Notes under the pieces: model-generated | Seen by the model: the letters and a program-made list of their open reading frames with translations, nothing else | Told to the model about the DNA's origin: nothing | Database searches by the model: none | NCBI GenBank assembly: GCA_902766045.1 | Contig: CACXCA010000010.1 | Coordinates: forward strand, 113,605 to 177,604 | Length of the DNA: 64,000 nt | Direction: 5' to 3' | DNA from: an uncultured Bacteroidales bacterium | GTDB taxonomy: Bacteria > Bacteroidota > Bacteroidia > Bacteroidales > Paludibacteraceae | In this document: piece by piece, positions 45,076 through 54,963 of the stretch | Numbering within the stretch: the stretch's first letter is position 1 | How the letters are laid out: each line of letters begins with the position of its first letter | Program-made: the position numbers and the translations under genes

Positions 45076-47427
45076 GTGCGGAAACATATTCATTTATTGA
45101 TGTTAATTTTCATCGGGAGCATTTGTATGCTTCTCGTTTCCTCGTGTTCTACTACCAAATACGTACCAGAAGGCAATTATCTTCTCAACAAAGTGGATAT
45201 CGAAGTGGAAGATAACGTTGTCAGCACCAATGAACTGACCTCCTATCTACGCCAACGACCTAATTTCAAAGCATTCGGTCTTTTTCGAATCCACCTCGGC
45301 GTATATAATCTTTCGGGAAGAGACTCCAGTAAGAAAATCAACCGCAAGCTGAAGGAAATCGGTGAAGCTCCTGTGTTATATGATCCTTTCCTCACCTTCC
45401 AATCCGAGAAAGAATTACAGAAGTACATGAAGACCAAAGGATACATGCATGCGGAAGTATCCTCCTCCTATAAAAAGGTGAAAGACAAAAAAATCGATGT
45501 CTCCTATAAAATCATTCCAAACAAACCTTATCGTATAAGAGAGATTGAGAATAATTTCACCACCGACCCTGAGATCGATTCCTTGTTGAAGACCCGCAAC
45601 GGATACCTCAACACCAAACTGAAGAAAGGGGGATTGTTTGACATAGACATGATGGATGAAGAGCGGGAACGTATCTCCTCATTCTTGCGAAGACGAGGAT
45701 ACTATCATTTTAACAAAGAGTATATAAGTTTCACGGCCGACAGTAGTTTGGGTACTCACGAGGTGGATCTAAAGATGATCCTCAAACCTTATACCGAAAT
45801 CACCCCCGATGGAACAGAAGTGGAGAAGAAACACCAGCGATATAAGATTCGCAATATCAACATCACCACCTACAACGGCTCCACCACGAACAGTGGTAAC
45901 GTGGGGAAACTAGACACATTGATGTACAACGACCATATCACCATCTATTCAAATGGCAAGCCGTTGATTCAACCTCATTTACTGGAAGAATACCTAAGAA
46001 TCTTACCCAATAGCATGTACAGCGACTTCATGGTCGAACGCACCTATTCACGGTTCAACTCTCTGAATATTCTGAAGACATCCAACATCAAGTTCCATGA
46101 CCTTCACAATGGTCAAAACGAATTGGATTGTGACATAACACTTTACTCGGCCAAGCCTCAATCACTGTCAGCCGAACTGGTAGGCACCAACTCCAGTGGT
46201 GACCTAGGCTATGAAGGAAATATAGGTTATGCCCATAAGAATGTCTTCAGAGGATCCGAGACATTCAGCATCAAAGCAAAATACGCACAGGAAGCCTATT
46301 CTGGCGCCTCTTTTTCTGAGATATTCAGTAAATACGTGCTAGATTTCGGTGGTGAGGTATCATTGGATATTCCTAGATTCATCTTCCCGTTCTTGAAGAG
46401 CAATTTCAAACGTAGGATTGACGCTTCCACACAGTTCAAAATCAACTACAACTACCAGATACGGCCCAACACCTACAAAAGAACCAGTATCTCCACCGGT
46501 ATGAAATATATGTGGAACTACAGACGTTACTACCGATACACAATCGACCTGATTGACCTGAACTATATCAACATCACCACCGACTCCAGTTTCAATGCAA
46601 CCTATAGCGGCAACAAATACTCCGTACTGAGGGAGAGTTACTCCGACCACTTTATCATGAGTACAGGATTCAGCATCACTTTCAACAATCAGTTATCTGC
46701 CCAGAGACCTAACAAAACCTACTACAAAGCCTCTATTGAGACCGCAGGTAACATTCTATACGGTATCAATAGACTTGCCAAAAGCGACAAGAACAGCGAC
46801 GGACAATACGAAGTCGGGAACATCCCCTACTCACAATATGTCAAAGGTGAACTCGATTATGCATACAACCAAAAACTGGATGAACGTAACCACCTAGTAT
46901 ATCACATAGGCATAGGTATCGCCTTCCCGTATGGCAATGCCAGTGTAATTCCTTTTGAGAAAAGATTCTTCGGAGGAGGAGCCAACGGTATCCGTGGATG
47001 GTCCGTCCGCAGCCTAGGTCCAGGTGCCTACACCTCATCAGCCTACGATGAGAACGGGAAAGAGATCAAAAACGACCAAGACTTCGTAAAGCAAACAGGA
47101 GACATCAAACTCCTTATGAACATAGAATACCGCACCAAGCTGTTCTGGAAACTCGAAGCAGCCGCTTTTATTGACGCTGGAAACATCTGGACCATCAAAG
47201 ACTACGAAGCACAACCGTTAGGACAGTTCAGATTCAACTCATTCTACCGCCAAATTGCCTTGGCATACGGATTAGGACTACGCTTTGACTTCAGTTACTT
47301 CCTTATCCGTTTCGATCTAGGAGCCAAGGCTTACGACCCTGCTAAGATCTCTAATAAATGGAGATTCAACGACATGACATGGAAAGAGGATTGTGCGTTC
47401 CACTTCGCCATCGGATATCCATTCTAA
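45076..47427 (+). CDS. tamL: Outer-membrane assembly lipoprotein TamL (Omp85 family)
   Basis: 783 residues, GTG start with AAAAGG about 8 bases before it. A lipoprotein signal (LLVSSCSTTKYVPEG, Cys about 24) is followed by POTRA-like domains (about 30-300; YLLNKVDIEVEDN, RIREIENNF, LRRRGYYHFNKE). An Omp85 barrel makes up the rest, ending in DCAFHFAIGYPF with a terminal aromatic. The RGW element (ANGIRGWSVRSLGPGAY) typical of Omp85 loop L6 is present. Bacteroidetes use TamL as a lipidated TamA homologue with TamB; no tamB is in the window. Confidence 0.93.
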   Translation: MRKHIHLLMLIFIGSICMLLVSSCSTTKYVPEGNYLLNKVDIEVEDNVVSTNELTSYLRQRPNFKAFGLFRIHLGVYNLSGRDSSKKINRKLKEIGEAPVLYDPFLTFQSEKELQKYMKTKGYMHAEVSSSYKKVKDKKIDVSYKIIPNKPYRIREIENNFTTDPEIDSLLKTRNGYLNTKLKKGGLFDIDMMDEERERISSFLRRRGYYHFNKEYISFTADSSLGTHEVDLKMILKPYTEITPDGTEVEKKHQRYKIRNINITTYNGSTTNSGNVGKLDTLMYNDHITIYSNGKPLIQPHLLEEYLRILPNSMYSDFMVERTYSRFNSLNILKTSNIKFHDLHNGQNELDCDITLYSAKPQSLSAELVGTNSSGDLGYEGNIGYAHKNVFRGSETFSIKAKYAQEAYSGASFSEIFSKYVLDFGGEVSLDIPRFIFPFLKSNFKRRIDASTQFKINYNYQIRPNTYKRTSISTGMKYMWNYRRYYRYTIDLIDLNYINITTDSSFNATYSGNKYSVLRESYSDHFIMSTGFSITFNNQLSAQRPNKTYYKASIETAGNILYGINRLAKSDKNSDGQYEVGNIPYSQYVKGELDYAYNQKLDERNHLVYHIGIGIAFPYGNASVIPFEKRFFGGGANGIRGWSVRSLGPGAYTSSAYDENGKEIKNDQDFVKQTGDIKLLMNIEYRTKLFWKLEAAAFIDAGNIWTIKDYEAQPLGQFRFNSFYRQIALAYGLGLRFDFSYFLIRFDLGAKAYDPAKISNKWRFNDMTWKEDCAFHFAIGYPF

Positions 47428-47459
47428 TCCTCTTCAAGAGAAGTTGGATGTTATTGTTT

Positions 47460-47826
47460 TGTTTCGCCCTTCCAGGGCTCTAAATTGCTATCCTGATGAC
47501 CTTTAACCCCAGGGTGTTGCCCTGGGCTATATCTGTTTAGGCCCTTCAGGCCTATTCGCACCATGAGCAACAAACGTTATATTCACGTTTATTCACGTCA
47601 ACATGCGTGATGTCGCAAGTCCCGGAGGGACGACATACCATAGGCACGGGCGTGAGCCCGTGTGTGTAGCATGACGGATGGTAATTAGAGTTCCGGAGGA
47701 ACGACACATGTGTGATTTAGTTTGATTTTTAATCCTCCACAGTGAGCCATTGAAATACATTACATAATACGCAATTCCCCAGTCCCGGTAGGGACGACGC
47801 ATTATAGGCACGGGGTAAACCCGTGT
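47460..47826. repeat. Cluster of palindromic intergenic repeats
   Basis: The 502-base spacer 47428-47929 is built from short inverted repeats. There is CCCAGGG/CCCTGGG (47508-47526), then GGGCTATATCTGTT (47524-47537), then AGGCC-CTTC-AGGCCT (47539-47553). Three copies of AGT(C/T)CCGG(A/T)-type units with GACGAC follow (47618-47634, 47689-47705, 47781-47798). Two copies are followed by CACGGG...CCCGTG hairpins (47645-47662, 47809-47825). Part of this is shared with 57983-58029. No protein-coding gene is credible here. Confidence 0.85.
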
Positions 47827-47858
47827 CTCATATGTTTTTTATATCATACCACAAATAT

Positions 47859-47899
47859 AAAAAAGAAGACTTGCAGGCTGAAGCCCCACAAGTCCTCTC
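47859..47899 (-). terminator. Terminator of the small exported protein gene
   Basis: On the minus strand a hairpin with outer GGACTTG/CAAGTCTTC-type pairing and inner GGGCTTCAGCCT is followed by six T's. It lies about 30 bases after the stop codon. Confidence 0.7.
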
Positions 47900-47929
47900 G
47901 GTGTAAATATGTTATGTTCTCTTTTTTCC

Positions 47930-48397
47930 TTAGGATTCCTCTATATCATCAAAATTAATATTGACCGAATCATTCTCTTTCAGATAAATCACCTGATAGC
48001 GAACCGCATTCTTAGGAGACATCACCGTAATCTTGAACTCACCAGAATCATACTCACAAAGACGTACATAATACTTCTCCAATGATTTTGACTCCATACA
48101 CTCAAAGTTAATGTACTTGTAATTCTTCTTTACAATCCACTTCTGAGGTTTATCAAAAATCTCATACTTTACTTTGCTGTTTGTATTCTTATCCTCAACA
48201 AATATTGCATGCTTAGTCAAATTCAAAATAAATGTAGTCGAACTTTGAATCCAAGGTCCCCATACATACATATCCTTAGAATCAGATGTCACAGCCCCTT
48301 TCGTTTCTCTAAAAGCTTTAAAGGAACTAATCTGAGCTTGTGCCGACACTCCCATCAGCATAATCAACATCAATAATATTTTATATACGCATTTCAT
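47930..48397 (-). CDS. Small exported protein of unknown function
   Basis: 155 residues from the ATG at 48397 (MKCVYKILLMLIMLMGVSAQA-QISS); an ATG two codons upstream is equally good. Mature domain is about 130 residues, beta-rich (YVWGPWIQSSTTFILNLTKH, VRYQVIYLKENDSVNI) and acidic at the end. No family recognised. The 416-base spacer before it (48398-48813) is very AT-rich. It holds a distant -7-like TATTTTTG (minus strand, 48568-48575) and the nhaD terminator, nothing else recognised. Confidence 0.75.
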   Translation of the reverse strand: MKCVYKILLMLIMLMGVSAQAQISSFKAFRETKGAVTSDSKDMYVWGPWIQSSTTFILNLTKHAIFVEDKNTNSKVKYEIFDKPQKWIVKKNYKYINFECMESKSLEKYYVRLCEYDSGEFKITVMSPKNAVRYQVIYLKENDSVNINFDDIEES

Positions 48398-48725
48398 AAC
48401 CATAAATTTAAAAGTCATATACAATTTTTACTCAAACAGACATTATCATGTCTTTGTTTCTTCTCACTTACATTTTTATTCTATCCAACCGTATAGTCCT
48501 TTTATTATTAATCAATTTTATTGCCAAAATATAGTTACTTTAATAAAATTCTATATTAGTCCAAACGCAAAAATAAAAAAAAATTTCATATTTTCCCATT
48601 TTTAGGCAAAAAAATAACATTTCAGCAGGGATGAGTGCTCATATTGTCTCATCAGAAGCCATTTTTCATTCAAAAGGATGATTCGTCATTCCATCCTTAG
48701 TTCCCTTCTCTTCGATTGTCTTACA

Positions 48726-48769
48726 GCAAAAAAACGACTGCTCAAGCTACTCACGAAGCCCAAGCAGTC
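48726..48769 (-). terminator. Terminator of nhaD
   Basis: Minus-strand GACTGCT (48763-48769) pairs with AGCAGTC (48736-48742), with inner GGCT/AGCT-type pairing, followed by GTTTTTTT. About 45 bases after the nhaD stop. Confidence 0.8.
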
Positions 48770-48813
48770 TCAACAACTTAAAAATTACAATTATGGAAAA
48801 TTTAGATACTACT

Positions 48814-50166
48814 TTATATGGATAACCATGGACGGATTACCTCTTCTTGGAATATAAAGAAGAGAGCTCCTGCCAGATATCCTATCAACGCCAATAATGA
48901 GATATGCTTCAAGTACCATCCGAATGGAACTTTTTCCAACCCCATTACCACAACACCTGCAGCGGATCCAATAATCAGCATGGATCCTCCTACACCCGCA
49001 CAATATGCGAGGAACATCCAGAATACACCATCCGTAGCATACGGACCTACCGCATCTACTGGATACATGCCCATGGATCCAGCTACTAACGGAACATTAT
49101 CTACAATTGACGACAATGCACCAATGATTATATCTATCACATATACATTACCAATCGTCTCATCCAACCTTAGTGCCAAATCGCCTAAGATTCCTGCACA
49201 TTGCAAGGCTGCCACGGCCATCAAAATACCCAAGAAGAATAATATCGTGGTAAAATCCACTCTTGCAAGTACCTTCCCAATGCTGATCTTTGCACTCTCA
49301 GCAATATGTTTCTTCTGATGATACATCAACTCTGTATAAATCCACAACACGCTTAAACCAAGCAATACGCCAATGAAAGGAGGCAGATGAGTAAGTGATT
49401 TAAAGATAGGCACGAAAACCAATGCGCCAACCCCCATCACCAAGATGTTCCTTTGTTCCTTTGGCGTGATTACAGGTGTATAATGATTCAATGCGTTCTC
49501 ATCAGGCTTAGCCTCTGGCAATTCACCTTTCAAGCATCGACTTGCAACAAATACCGGAACAATCATAGATATCAACGAAGGAAGAATCAAGTTAGGAATC
49601 AATCCTGCGGTCGTCACGTTTCCACGTACCCACAACATGATAGTGGTTACATCCCCGATTGGCGAGAAAGCACCTCCCGAATTTGCAGCTATCACCACTA
49701 AACATGCAAAAATCCAACGTTCCTTACTATCTGTAATCAGCTTACGCAACAACATCACCATCACAATAGTAGTCGTCAAATTATCTAGAATGGCCGACAT
49801 GATAAATGTGATAAATGACAATAACCACAAAAGCTTTCTTTTATCCTTGGTTGTGATTTTACGGGTGATGATGGAGAAACCTCCGTGGACATCTATCAAC
49901 TCCACAATCGTCATCGCTCCCATCAGGAAGAACAAGGTAGATGCTACATCGCCTAAATGCTCGATTATCTGTGTTCCCGTTACATGAGCTATAACTTCTT
50001 CATGGGTTGAAAACTGAGTCAAAACACTATCTGCATGTGTAATATACACTGTCCACAACAATGCGCATAACATCAACGCAGACGCAGCCTTATTTACCTT
50101 AATCGAATGTTCCATCGCTATGCACGCATAACCAATAAGGAACAAGATAATCATTAATCCTTCCAT
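48814..50166 (-). CDS. nhaD: NhaD-type Na+/H+ antiporter
   Basis: 450 residues with about 11-12 membrane segments (ArsB/NhaD superfamily). Supporting sequences are the N-terminal MIILFLIGYACIAMEH, the HLGDVASTLFFLMGAMTIVEL region, FIMSAILDNLTTTIVMVMLL, ANSGGAFSPIGDVTTIMLW and SSIVDNVPLVAGSMG. The two DN(L/V) signatures face each other in inverted repeats. It expels sodium in exchange for protons at the inner membrane. It is monocistronic with its own promoter and terminator. Confidence 0.92.
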   Translation of the reverse strand: MEGLMIILFLIGYACIAMEHSIKVNKAASALMLCALLWTVYITHADSVLTQFSTHEEVIAHVTGTQIIEHLGDVASTLFFLMGAMTIVELIDVHGGFSIITRKITTKDKRKLLWLLSFITFIMSAILDNLTTTIVMVMLLRKLITDSKERWIFACLVVIAANSGGAFSPIGDVTTIMLWVRGNVTTAGLIPNLILPSLISMIVPVFVASRCLKGELPEAKPDENALNHYTPVITPKEQRNILVMGVGALVFVPIFKSLTHLPPFIGVLLGLSVLWIYTELMYHQKKHIAESAKISIGKVLARVDFTTILFFLGILMAVAALQCAGILGDLALRLDETIGNVYVIDIIIGALSSIVDNVPLVAGSMGMYPVDAVGPYATDGVFWMFLAYCAGVGGSMLIIGSAAGVVVMGLEKVPFGWYLKHISLLALIGYLAGALFFIFQEEVIRPWLSI

Positions 50167-50219
50167 CGAATTTTCGAAATTTATTACAAAATTTAAGGTT
50201 TCATCGTCGAAACTTTACG

Positions 50220-50251
50220 CAAAATTAATACTTTTTTAAAGATTAAACAAA
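50220..50251 (-). promoter_or_regulatory. Bacteroidetes-type promoter of nhaD
   Basis: Minus-strand TTTG (50248-50251), 20-base spacer, TAATTTTG (50220-50227), giving a leader of about 50 bases. A full consensus match. Confidence 0.65.
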
Positions 50252-50302
50252 TCAGTCCTCTCTTTTTATCGTCTGTTTCAATAAAAAAGAGACAATTCAT
50301 AA

Positions 50303-50341
50303 CAAAAAAGAGGACGCATCAATATTTATGACACGTCCTCT
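50303..50341 (-). terminator. Terminator of clpB
   Basis: Minus-strand AGAGGACG (50334-50341) pairs with CGTCCTCT (50309-50316), followed by six T's; 20 bases after the clpB stop. Confidence 0.85.
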
Positions 50342-50361
50342 ACATATCAACTCAGAAACAC

Positions 50362-52953
50362 TTAATTTTCAAAAGTGATTCCGTCTTCTTTTTTCTCCAC
50401 TACAATCGGTTTGTCTCGATTTACCTTCTGCGACAAAAGGGCCTTTGACAACTCGTTCAACAACTCCCTTTGGATCACACGTTTCACAGGTCTTGCACCA
50501 AACTGTGGATCATATCCCTGTTCTGCCAAGTAATCCCTTGCATCATCCGTCACACGCAATTCCACACCGTTCTGTTTCAATAGTTTATAAACAGACTCGA
50601 TTTGCAGATCAACAATCTTACGCGTCTCACTCTTCGTCAACGGTGTGAACATAATAATCTCATCAATACGGTTCAAGAACTCAGGACGGATTGTCTTCTT
50701 CAACATCTCCAACACCGTGCTCTTAGCCTCCTCTATCACCTCATCATGATTGTGTTCGTTCAAATGCTCGAACTTCTCACGAATCAAGTCAGAACCCAAG
50801 TTGGAGGTCATGATGATAATCGTATTTTTGAAGTTCACCACACGACCCTTATTATCCGTCAATCGTCCATCATCCAACACTTGAAGCAAGGTATTGAACA
50901 CATCGGGATGGGCCTTTTCTATCTCATCGAACAGAACCACTGAATAGGGTTTACGACGAACAGCTTCTGTCAATTGTCCACCCTCTTCATAACCGATATA
51001 TCCTGGAGGTGAACCGATCAGTCGGGTGACAGAGAATTTCTCCTGATACTCCGACATATCAATACGGGTCATCATATTCTCATCATCGAACAAGAACTCA
51101 GCCAAAGCCTTTGCCAATTCCGTCTTACCGACACCGGTCGTTCCCAAGAAGATGAACGATCCAATCGGACGTTTCGGATCTTGCAAGCCGGCACGACTAC
51201 GACGTACGGCATCAGCCACTGCAACGATAGCCTCATCCTGTCCGACAACACGTTTATGCAACTCCTCTTCCAGATGCAACAGTTTGTCTTTCTCGCTCTG
51301 CAACATCTTAGAAACAGGTATGCCTGTCCATTTTGAAACAACATCGGCGATATCATCAGCAGAGACCTCCTCTTTCACCAATGGAGAATCGGTCTGGATC
51401 TCCATCAGCTTCTGTTTGATCTCCTCCATCTTCTTCTCCGCCTCCTTGATTCGACCGTATCGAATCTCGGCAACCAATCCGAAGTTACTCTCTCGTTCTG
51501 CCCGCTCAGCTTGAAAACGTAAATCTTCGATCTGACTCTTCAATTGCTGTTGTTCATCGATCAACGATTTTTCTGAGTTCCATTTGGATCGTATCTGTTG
51601 ACTCTCTTCTTTCAGATTGGCAATCTCCTTAGAGAGTTGTTCCAATTTTTGTGTATCATTTTCTCTTTTGATGGCCTCGCGTTCAATCTCCAACTGCATG
51701 ATCTCACGCTCCTTCTCATCCAGTTCTTCTGGTACAGAATTCATTTCAAGACGCAACTTAGCTGCGGCCTCATCAATCAGGTCGATAGCCTTATCAGGCA
51801 AGAATCGATCGGAGATATATCGGTTAGAGAGTTGCACAGCAGCAATGATAGCCTCATCCTTGATTCGCACCTGATGATGGTTCTCATAACGCTCTTTGAT
51901 ACCACGCAAGATGGAGATCGCATCCGACTCCGATGGTTCATCCACCATCACCACCTGGAACCTACGTTCCAACGCTTTATCCTTCTCGAAATATTTCTGA
52001 TACTCATCCAACGTAGTGGCACCAATTGATCTCAGTTCACCTCGAGCCAATGCTGGTTTCAAGATATTCGCTGCATCCATGGCACCATCGCTCTTACCTG
52101 CACCAACCAAGGTATGGATCTCATCAATGAAAAGGATGATCTCCCCCTCTGCCTTGATAACCTCATTCACAACCGATTTCAATCGCTCCTCAAATTCACC
52201 CTTATACTTGGCACCTGCAATCACCGCACCCATATCCAAGGAGTAGATCTGTTTGCTCTTCAGGTTCTCGGGCACATCACCACGCACAATACGTTGCGCC
52301 AAACCTTCAGCAATCGCTGTTTTACCTGTTCCCGGTTCTCCTATCAAGATAGGGTTGTTCTTCGTACGTCGGCTCAAGATCTGCAGGACTCGACGAATCT
52401 CCTCGTCACGACCGATAACAGGATCCAACTTACCCGAACGGGCCTTCTCATTTAGATTGATAGCATATTTATTCAGGGAATCGTAATTATCTTCTGCCGA
52501 AGCATCCGTCACCTTACTACCCTTTCTCAACTCAGCAATAGCCTGCCGAAGTGAAGACTCCGTCATGCCTGCATCCTTCAACAAGGTTGACACGTTGCTT
52601 TGTTCAACCAACAATGCCAACAAAATATACTCCATGGAGACAAACTGGTCTCCATCAGCTTTCGAAAGTCCATCCGCCTTCTGCAATACGCTGTTGGCAG
52701 TGTTGGACAAATACGGATCAGAACCTCCACTTACCCTTGGAAGGGACTCTACCATCTTATCGGATGCTGATGTTAGCATGGCCACATTAACACCCACTTT
52801 GTTGAACAAAAATTGCGTGACATTCTCACCCAACTTCAAGACGCCCTTCAATAAGTGTACTGGTTCGATGATTTGCTGATTCTTGCTCTGCGCAAGCTTA
52901 ACAGCTTCTTCAATCACCTCCTGACTTTTAATTGTAAAATTTTTAAAATTCAT
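50362..52953 (-). CDS. clpB: ATP-dependent disaggregase ClpB
   Basis: 863 residues from the ATG at 52953 ([18 protein letters not shown]), the normal Clp N-terminus; an earlier in-frame ATG adds nine unneeded residues. Clp N-domain 1-145, then AAA+ module 1 ([27 protein letters not shown]), the ClpB-specific coiled-coil middle domain (about 400-525, [20 protein letters not shown]) and AAA+ module 2 ([32 protein letters not shown]). With DnaK it rescues aggregated protein. No CIRCE element or promoter box was recognised upstream. Confidence 0.96.
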   Translation of the reverse strand: MNFKNFTIKSQEVIEEAVKLAQSKNQQIIEPVHLLKGVLKLGENVTQFLFNKVGVNVAMLTSASDKMVESLPRVSGGSDPYLSNTANSVLQKADGLSKADGDQFVSMEYILLALLVEQSNVSTLLKDAGMTESSLRQAIAELRKGSKVTDASAEDNYDSLNKYAINLNEKARSGKLDPVIGRDEEIRRVLQILSRRTKNNPILIGEPGTGKTAIAEGLAQRIVRGDVPENLKSKQIYSLDMGAVIAGAKYKGEFEERLKSVVNEVIKAEGEIILFIDEIHTLVGAGKSDGAMDAANILKPALARGELRSIGATTLDEYQKYFEKDKALERRFQVVMVDEPSESDAISILRGIKERYENHHQVRIKDEAIIAAVQLSNRYISDRFLPDKAIDLIDEAAAKLRLEMNSVPEELDEKEREIMQLEIEREAIKRENDTQKLEQLSKEIANLKEESQQIRSKWNSEKSLIDEQQQLKSQIEDLRFQAERAERESNFGLVAEIRYGRIKEAEKKMEEIKQKLMEIQTDSPLVKEEVSADDIADVVSKWTGIPVSKMLQSEKDKLLHLEEELHKRVVGQDEAIVAVADAVRRSRAGLQDPKRPIGSFIFLGTTGVGKTELAKALAEFLFDDENMMTRIDMSEYQEKFSVTRLIGSPPGYIGYEEGGQLTEAVRRKPYSVVLFDEIEKAHPDVFNTLLQVLDDGRLTDNKGRVVNFKNTIIIMTSNLGSDLIREKFEHLNEHNHDEVIEEAKSTVLEMLKKTIRPEFLNRIDEIIMFTPLTKSETRKIVDLQIESVYKLLKQNGVELRVTDDARDYLAEQGYDPQFGARPVKRVIQRELLNELSKALLSQKVNRDKPIVVEKKEDGITFEN

Positions 52954-53141
52954 AATTGTACATTTTTTAGCGTTTGACACTTAATTCCCTTCAAATAGGA
53001 TGCCATTCCCTTTCTCCTCCCTCTTTTGTCTTTTATTATCAAATAATATGCCATATTGTCATATTACTCATCATCAAAATAGGTCAAATTGTCATTATTA
53101 ATCAACACGCATTTACTCCACAGGTTCTTCAAAAAAAATAT

Positions 53142-53214
53142 GGACGCGGCACGCCACGTTTCTACAATCCGACCGCACGAATGCGCCACACACCACAGCG
53201 GACGCGGCACGCCA
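53142..53214. repeat. Two copies of a GC-rich interspersed repeat
   Basis: GGACGCGGCACGCCA occurs at 53142-53156 and again, identical, at 53200-53214, followed in each case by a diverged arm and a CTACA/GTACA-type end. A third relative with intact palindromic arms is at 58127-58146. The spacer 52954-53328 (375 bases) otherwise holds only AT-rich sequence and a -7-like box. Confidence 0.8.
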
Positions 53215-53253
53215 TATCCGTACAGAGTTGCCATGGGCATTTTTATTTTTTTG

Positions 53254-53261
53254 TATCTTTG
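53254..53261 (+). promoter_or_regulatory. Candidate -7 box of the Rpn remnant
   Basis: TATCTTTG, about 68 bases before the ATG at 53329. Upstream partner unclear. Confidence 0.35.
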
Positions 53262-53328
53262 TCCCCATGAAAGATTCTTTCCTGAAAGGATTTTCTATCT
53301 GTATAACTATAAAAAATTTTTACAAAAG

Positions 53329-53922
53329 ATGAAAAAATTTATGAATCCCTTGGTGGATGCTGGTTTTAAACGTATTTTTGGACGCAAAATGTACATGCGT
53401 GAGTTTCTCAACGATTTGTTGATGCGGGAACATCCAATCAGGCATATCTGGTTTCTCGACAAGGAGATGGTGCCAGATTCGGATCGGGATCACGGTGTGG
53501 TGTATGACCTCTATTGTGAGGCGGACAACGGAGAGCAGTTCATTGTGGAAATAGATAAGTGGTTATATGTATTAACGAATATGAATAGGTTTAAATCATT
53601 TCCCTTTAAGAAGGACAAACCAATCTTCATGCAGATGGAGGAGTTGGCTAATCTCTCCACTTTCTCTAAGGAGGAGATGCTAATGTATGAGAAGAGTCTT
53701 GACAACTATCGCATCAACCGTCTTGTGCAGGAAACCTGTCGTGACGAAGGATTTCAGGAGGGCAAGGAGCAAGGTCTCAAACAAGGCATTGAACAAGGCA
53801 TTGAACAAGGCATGCGAAAAAAAGTTCTCCAAATTGCAAGAAAAATGAAAGATACGCAAACACCGATTGATATCATCATGGAAATCACAGATTTATCGCA
53901 AGATGAAATCGAAAAATTGTAA
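53329..53922 (+). pseudogene. Rpn/PD-(D/E)XK transposase-like protein with internal deletion
   Basis: 197 residues from the ATG at 53329 (MKKFMNPLVDAGFKRIFG), where family similarity begins. The N-terminal third matches the family (FKRIFGRKMYMREFLNDLL, VYDLYCEADNGEQFIVEI). It then jumps straight to the family's C-terminal region (MNRFKSFPFKKDKPIF, LANLSTFSKEEMLMYEKSL, then an EGxxQG-rich tail). About 100 residues expected between are missing, including strands after the VEI motif and the rest of the catalytic core, without breaking the frame. Rpn proteins are recombination-promoting nucleases. This one is probably inactive but still readable. Confidence 0.75.
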
Positions 53923-53960
53923 AGATAATAATGAATGTCATACATCTCATTCATAATACG

Positions 53961-53986
53961 AAGAGGCAAATATTATTTTGCCTCTT
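53961..53986. repeat. Strong hairpin, GGCAAATATTATT-type repeat
   Basis: AAGAGGCAAA (53961-53970) and TTTGCCTCTT (53977-53986) form a 10-bp perfect stem. The central GGCAAATATTATTTTGCC resembles the repeat at 57876-57892. No T run follows on either strand, so it is not a classic terminator, although it could block or protect mRNA ends. Confidence 0.65.
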
Positions 53987-54043
53987 CATCACCACGTTGC
54001 GACAACTCCTAACTCTTCCTTCTTAACTCTTAACTTTTTTCAC

Positions 54044-54051
54044 TATCTTTG
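54044..54051 (+). promoter_or_regulatory. Candidate -7 box of thiD
   Basis: TATCTTTG, 26 bases before the ATG at 54078. No TPP riboswitch was recognised between the preceding gene and thiD. Confidence 0.4.
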
Positions 54052-54077
54052 CCCCACATCAAATAAAATCGAACAGG

Positions 54078-54890
54078 ATGAAAACATACGATATTGTACT
54101 GACCATTGCTGGCAGTGACTCCTGCGGAGGTGCTGGCGTTCAAGCCGACATCAAGACTATATCTGCTAACGGTTGTTATGCGGCATCCGCCATCACAGCC
54201 GTCACGGTACAAAATACGGTAGGTGTAATCTCAGTGGAAGGGGTATCTCCTGCCATCATCGAAGGACAAATCGATGCCGTGCTCAGCGACACAGGAGCTA
54301 AGTCAATCAAGATTGGTATGCTCCACTCATCAGAGGTGGTACATAGCGTGGCAAAGATGTTACGCAAATATGGAGCAAGAAACATCGTACTGGATCCCGT
54401 GATGGTCTCCACTTCCGGTCACCGTCTAATTGAAGAGGAGGCCATTCAAACCCTACAAGATGAATTGATTCCGTTGGCTCGCATCATCACCCCCAACATT
54501 CCTGAAGCAGAGATTCTTTTGGGGGAGAAAATAAAAAATCAAACGGATCTTCCGCACATCGCACAAGCCTTGGCTCGTCGCTATAATCTATCGGTATATC
54601 TGAAAGCGGGACACCTCACGGAAGACCTCCTAACCGACATCTTCTACAACAACGAAACGGACGAGACCATCGAACTCAACAGTCAAAGATTAGCCACAAA
54701 GAATACACACGGAACAGGCTGCACACTCTCTTCGGCTATTGCCTCAATGCTCGCCAAAGGATACGAACTGAACGATGCCGCACAGAAAGCTCAAGCCTAC
54801 ATCGAAAAAGCCATCATCCATGGTGCCGACTATACTATCGGACAGGGACATGGTCCCGTACACCATTTCTGGAATCTTTGGGAAAAATAA
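54078..54890 (+). CDS. thiD: Hydroxymethylpyrimidine/phosphomethylpyrimidine kinase (ThiD)
   Basis: 270 residues of the ribokinase-like fold; phosphorylates HMP and HMP-P for thiamine synthesis. LTIAGSDSCGGAGVQADIKT is the substrate loop, DPVMVSTSGHRLI follows, ITPNIPEAEILLG is a core strand and NTHGTGCTLSSAIAS carries the anion hole and catalytic Asp-equivalent region. Length is normal. No other thiamine genes are in the window. Confidence 0.95.
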   Translation: MKTYDIVLTIAGSDSCGGAGVQADIKTISANGCYAASAITAVTVQNTVGVISVEGVSPAIIEGQIDAVLSDTGAKSIKIGMLHSSEVVHSVAKMLRKYGARNIVLDPVMVSTSGHRLIEEEAIQTLQDELIPLARIITPNIPEAEILLGEKIKNQTDLPHIAQALARRYNLSVYLKAGHLTEDLLTDIFYNNETDETIELNSQRLATKNTHGTGCTLSSAIASMLAKGYELNDAAQKAQAYIEKAIIHGADYTIGQGHGPVHHFWNLWEK

Positions 54891-54963
54891 CAGAACAAGC
54901 ATCCCTATCCAGCCAATACTATAGCCAGACAAGAACGATTTTCAAAAGGGAAAGGATTCCTTA

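Noticed and set aside
47593..47811. Open frame on the minus strand in the tamL downstream spacer
   Set aside because: It is made entirely of palindromic repeat units, has no ribosome-binding site or protein-like composition, and is better explained by the repeats.
52954..53328. Upstream N-terminal extension of the Rpn-like protein into the repeat region
   Set aside because: The in-frame extension from 53089 is encoded by intergenic repeats and lacks family similarity. Similarity begins at the ATG at 53329.
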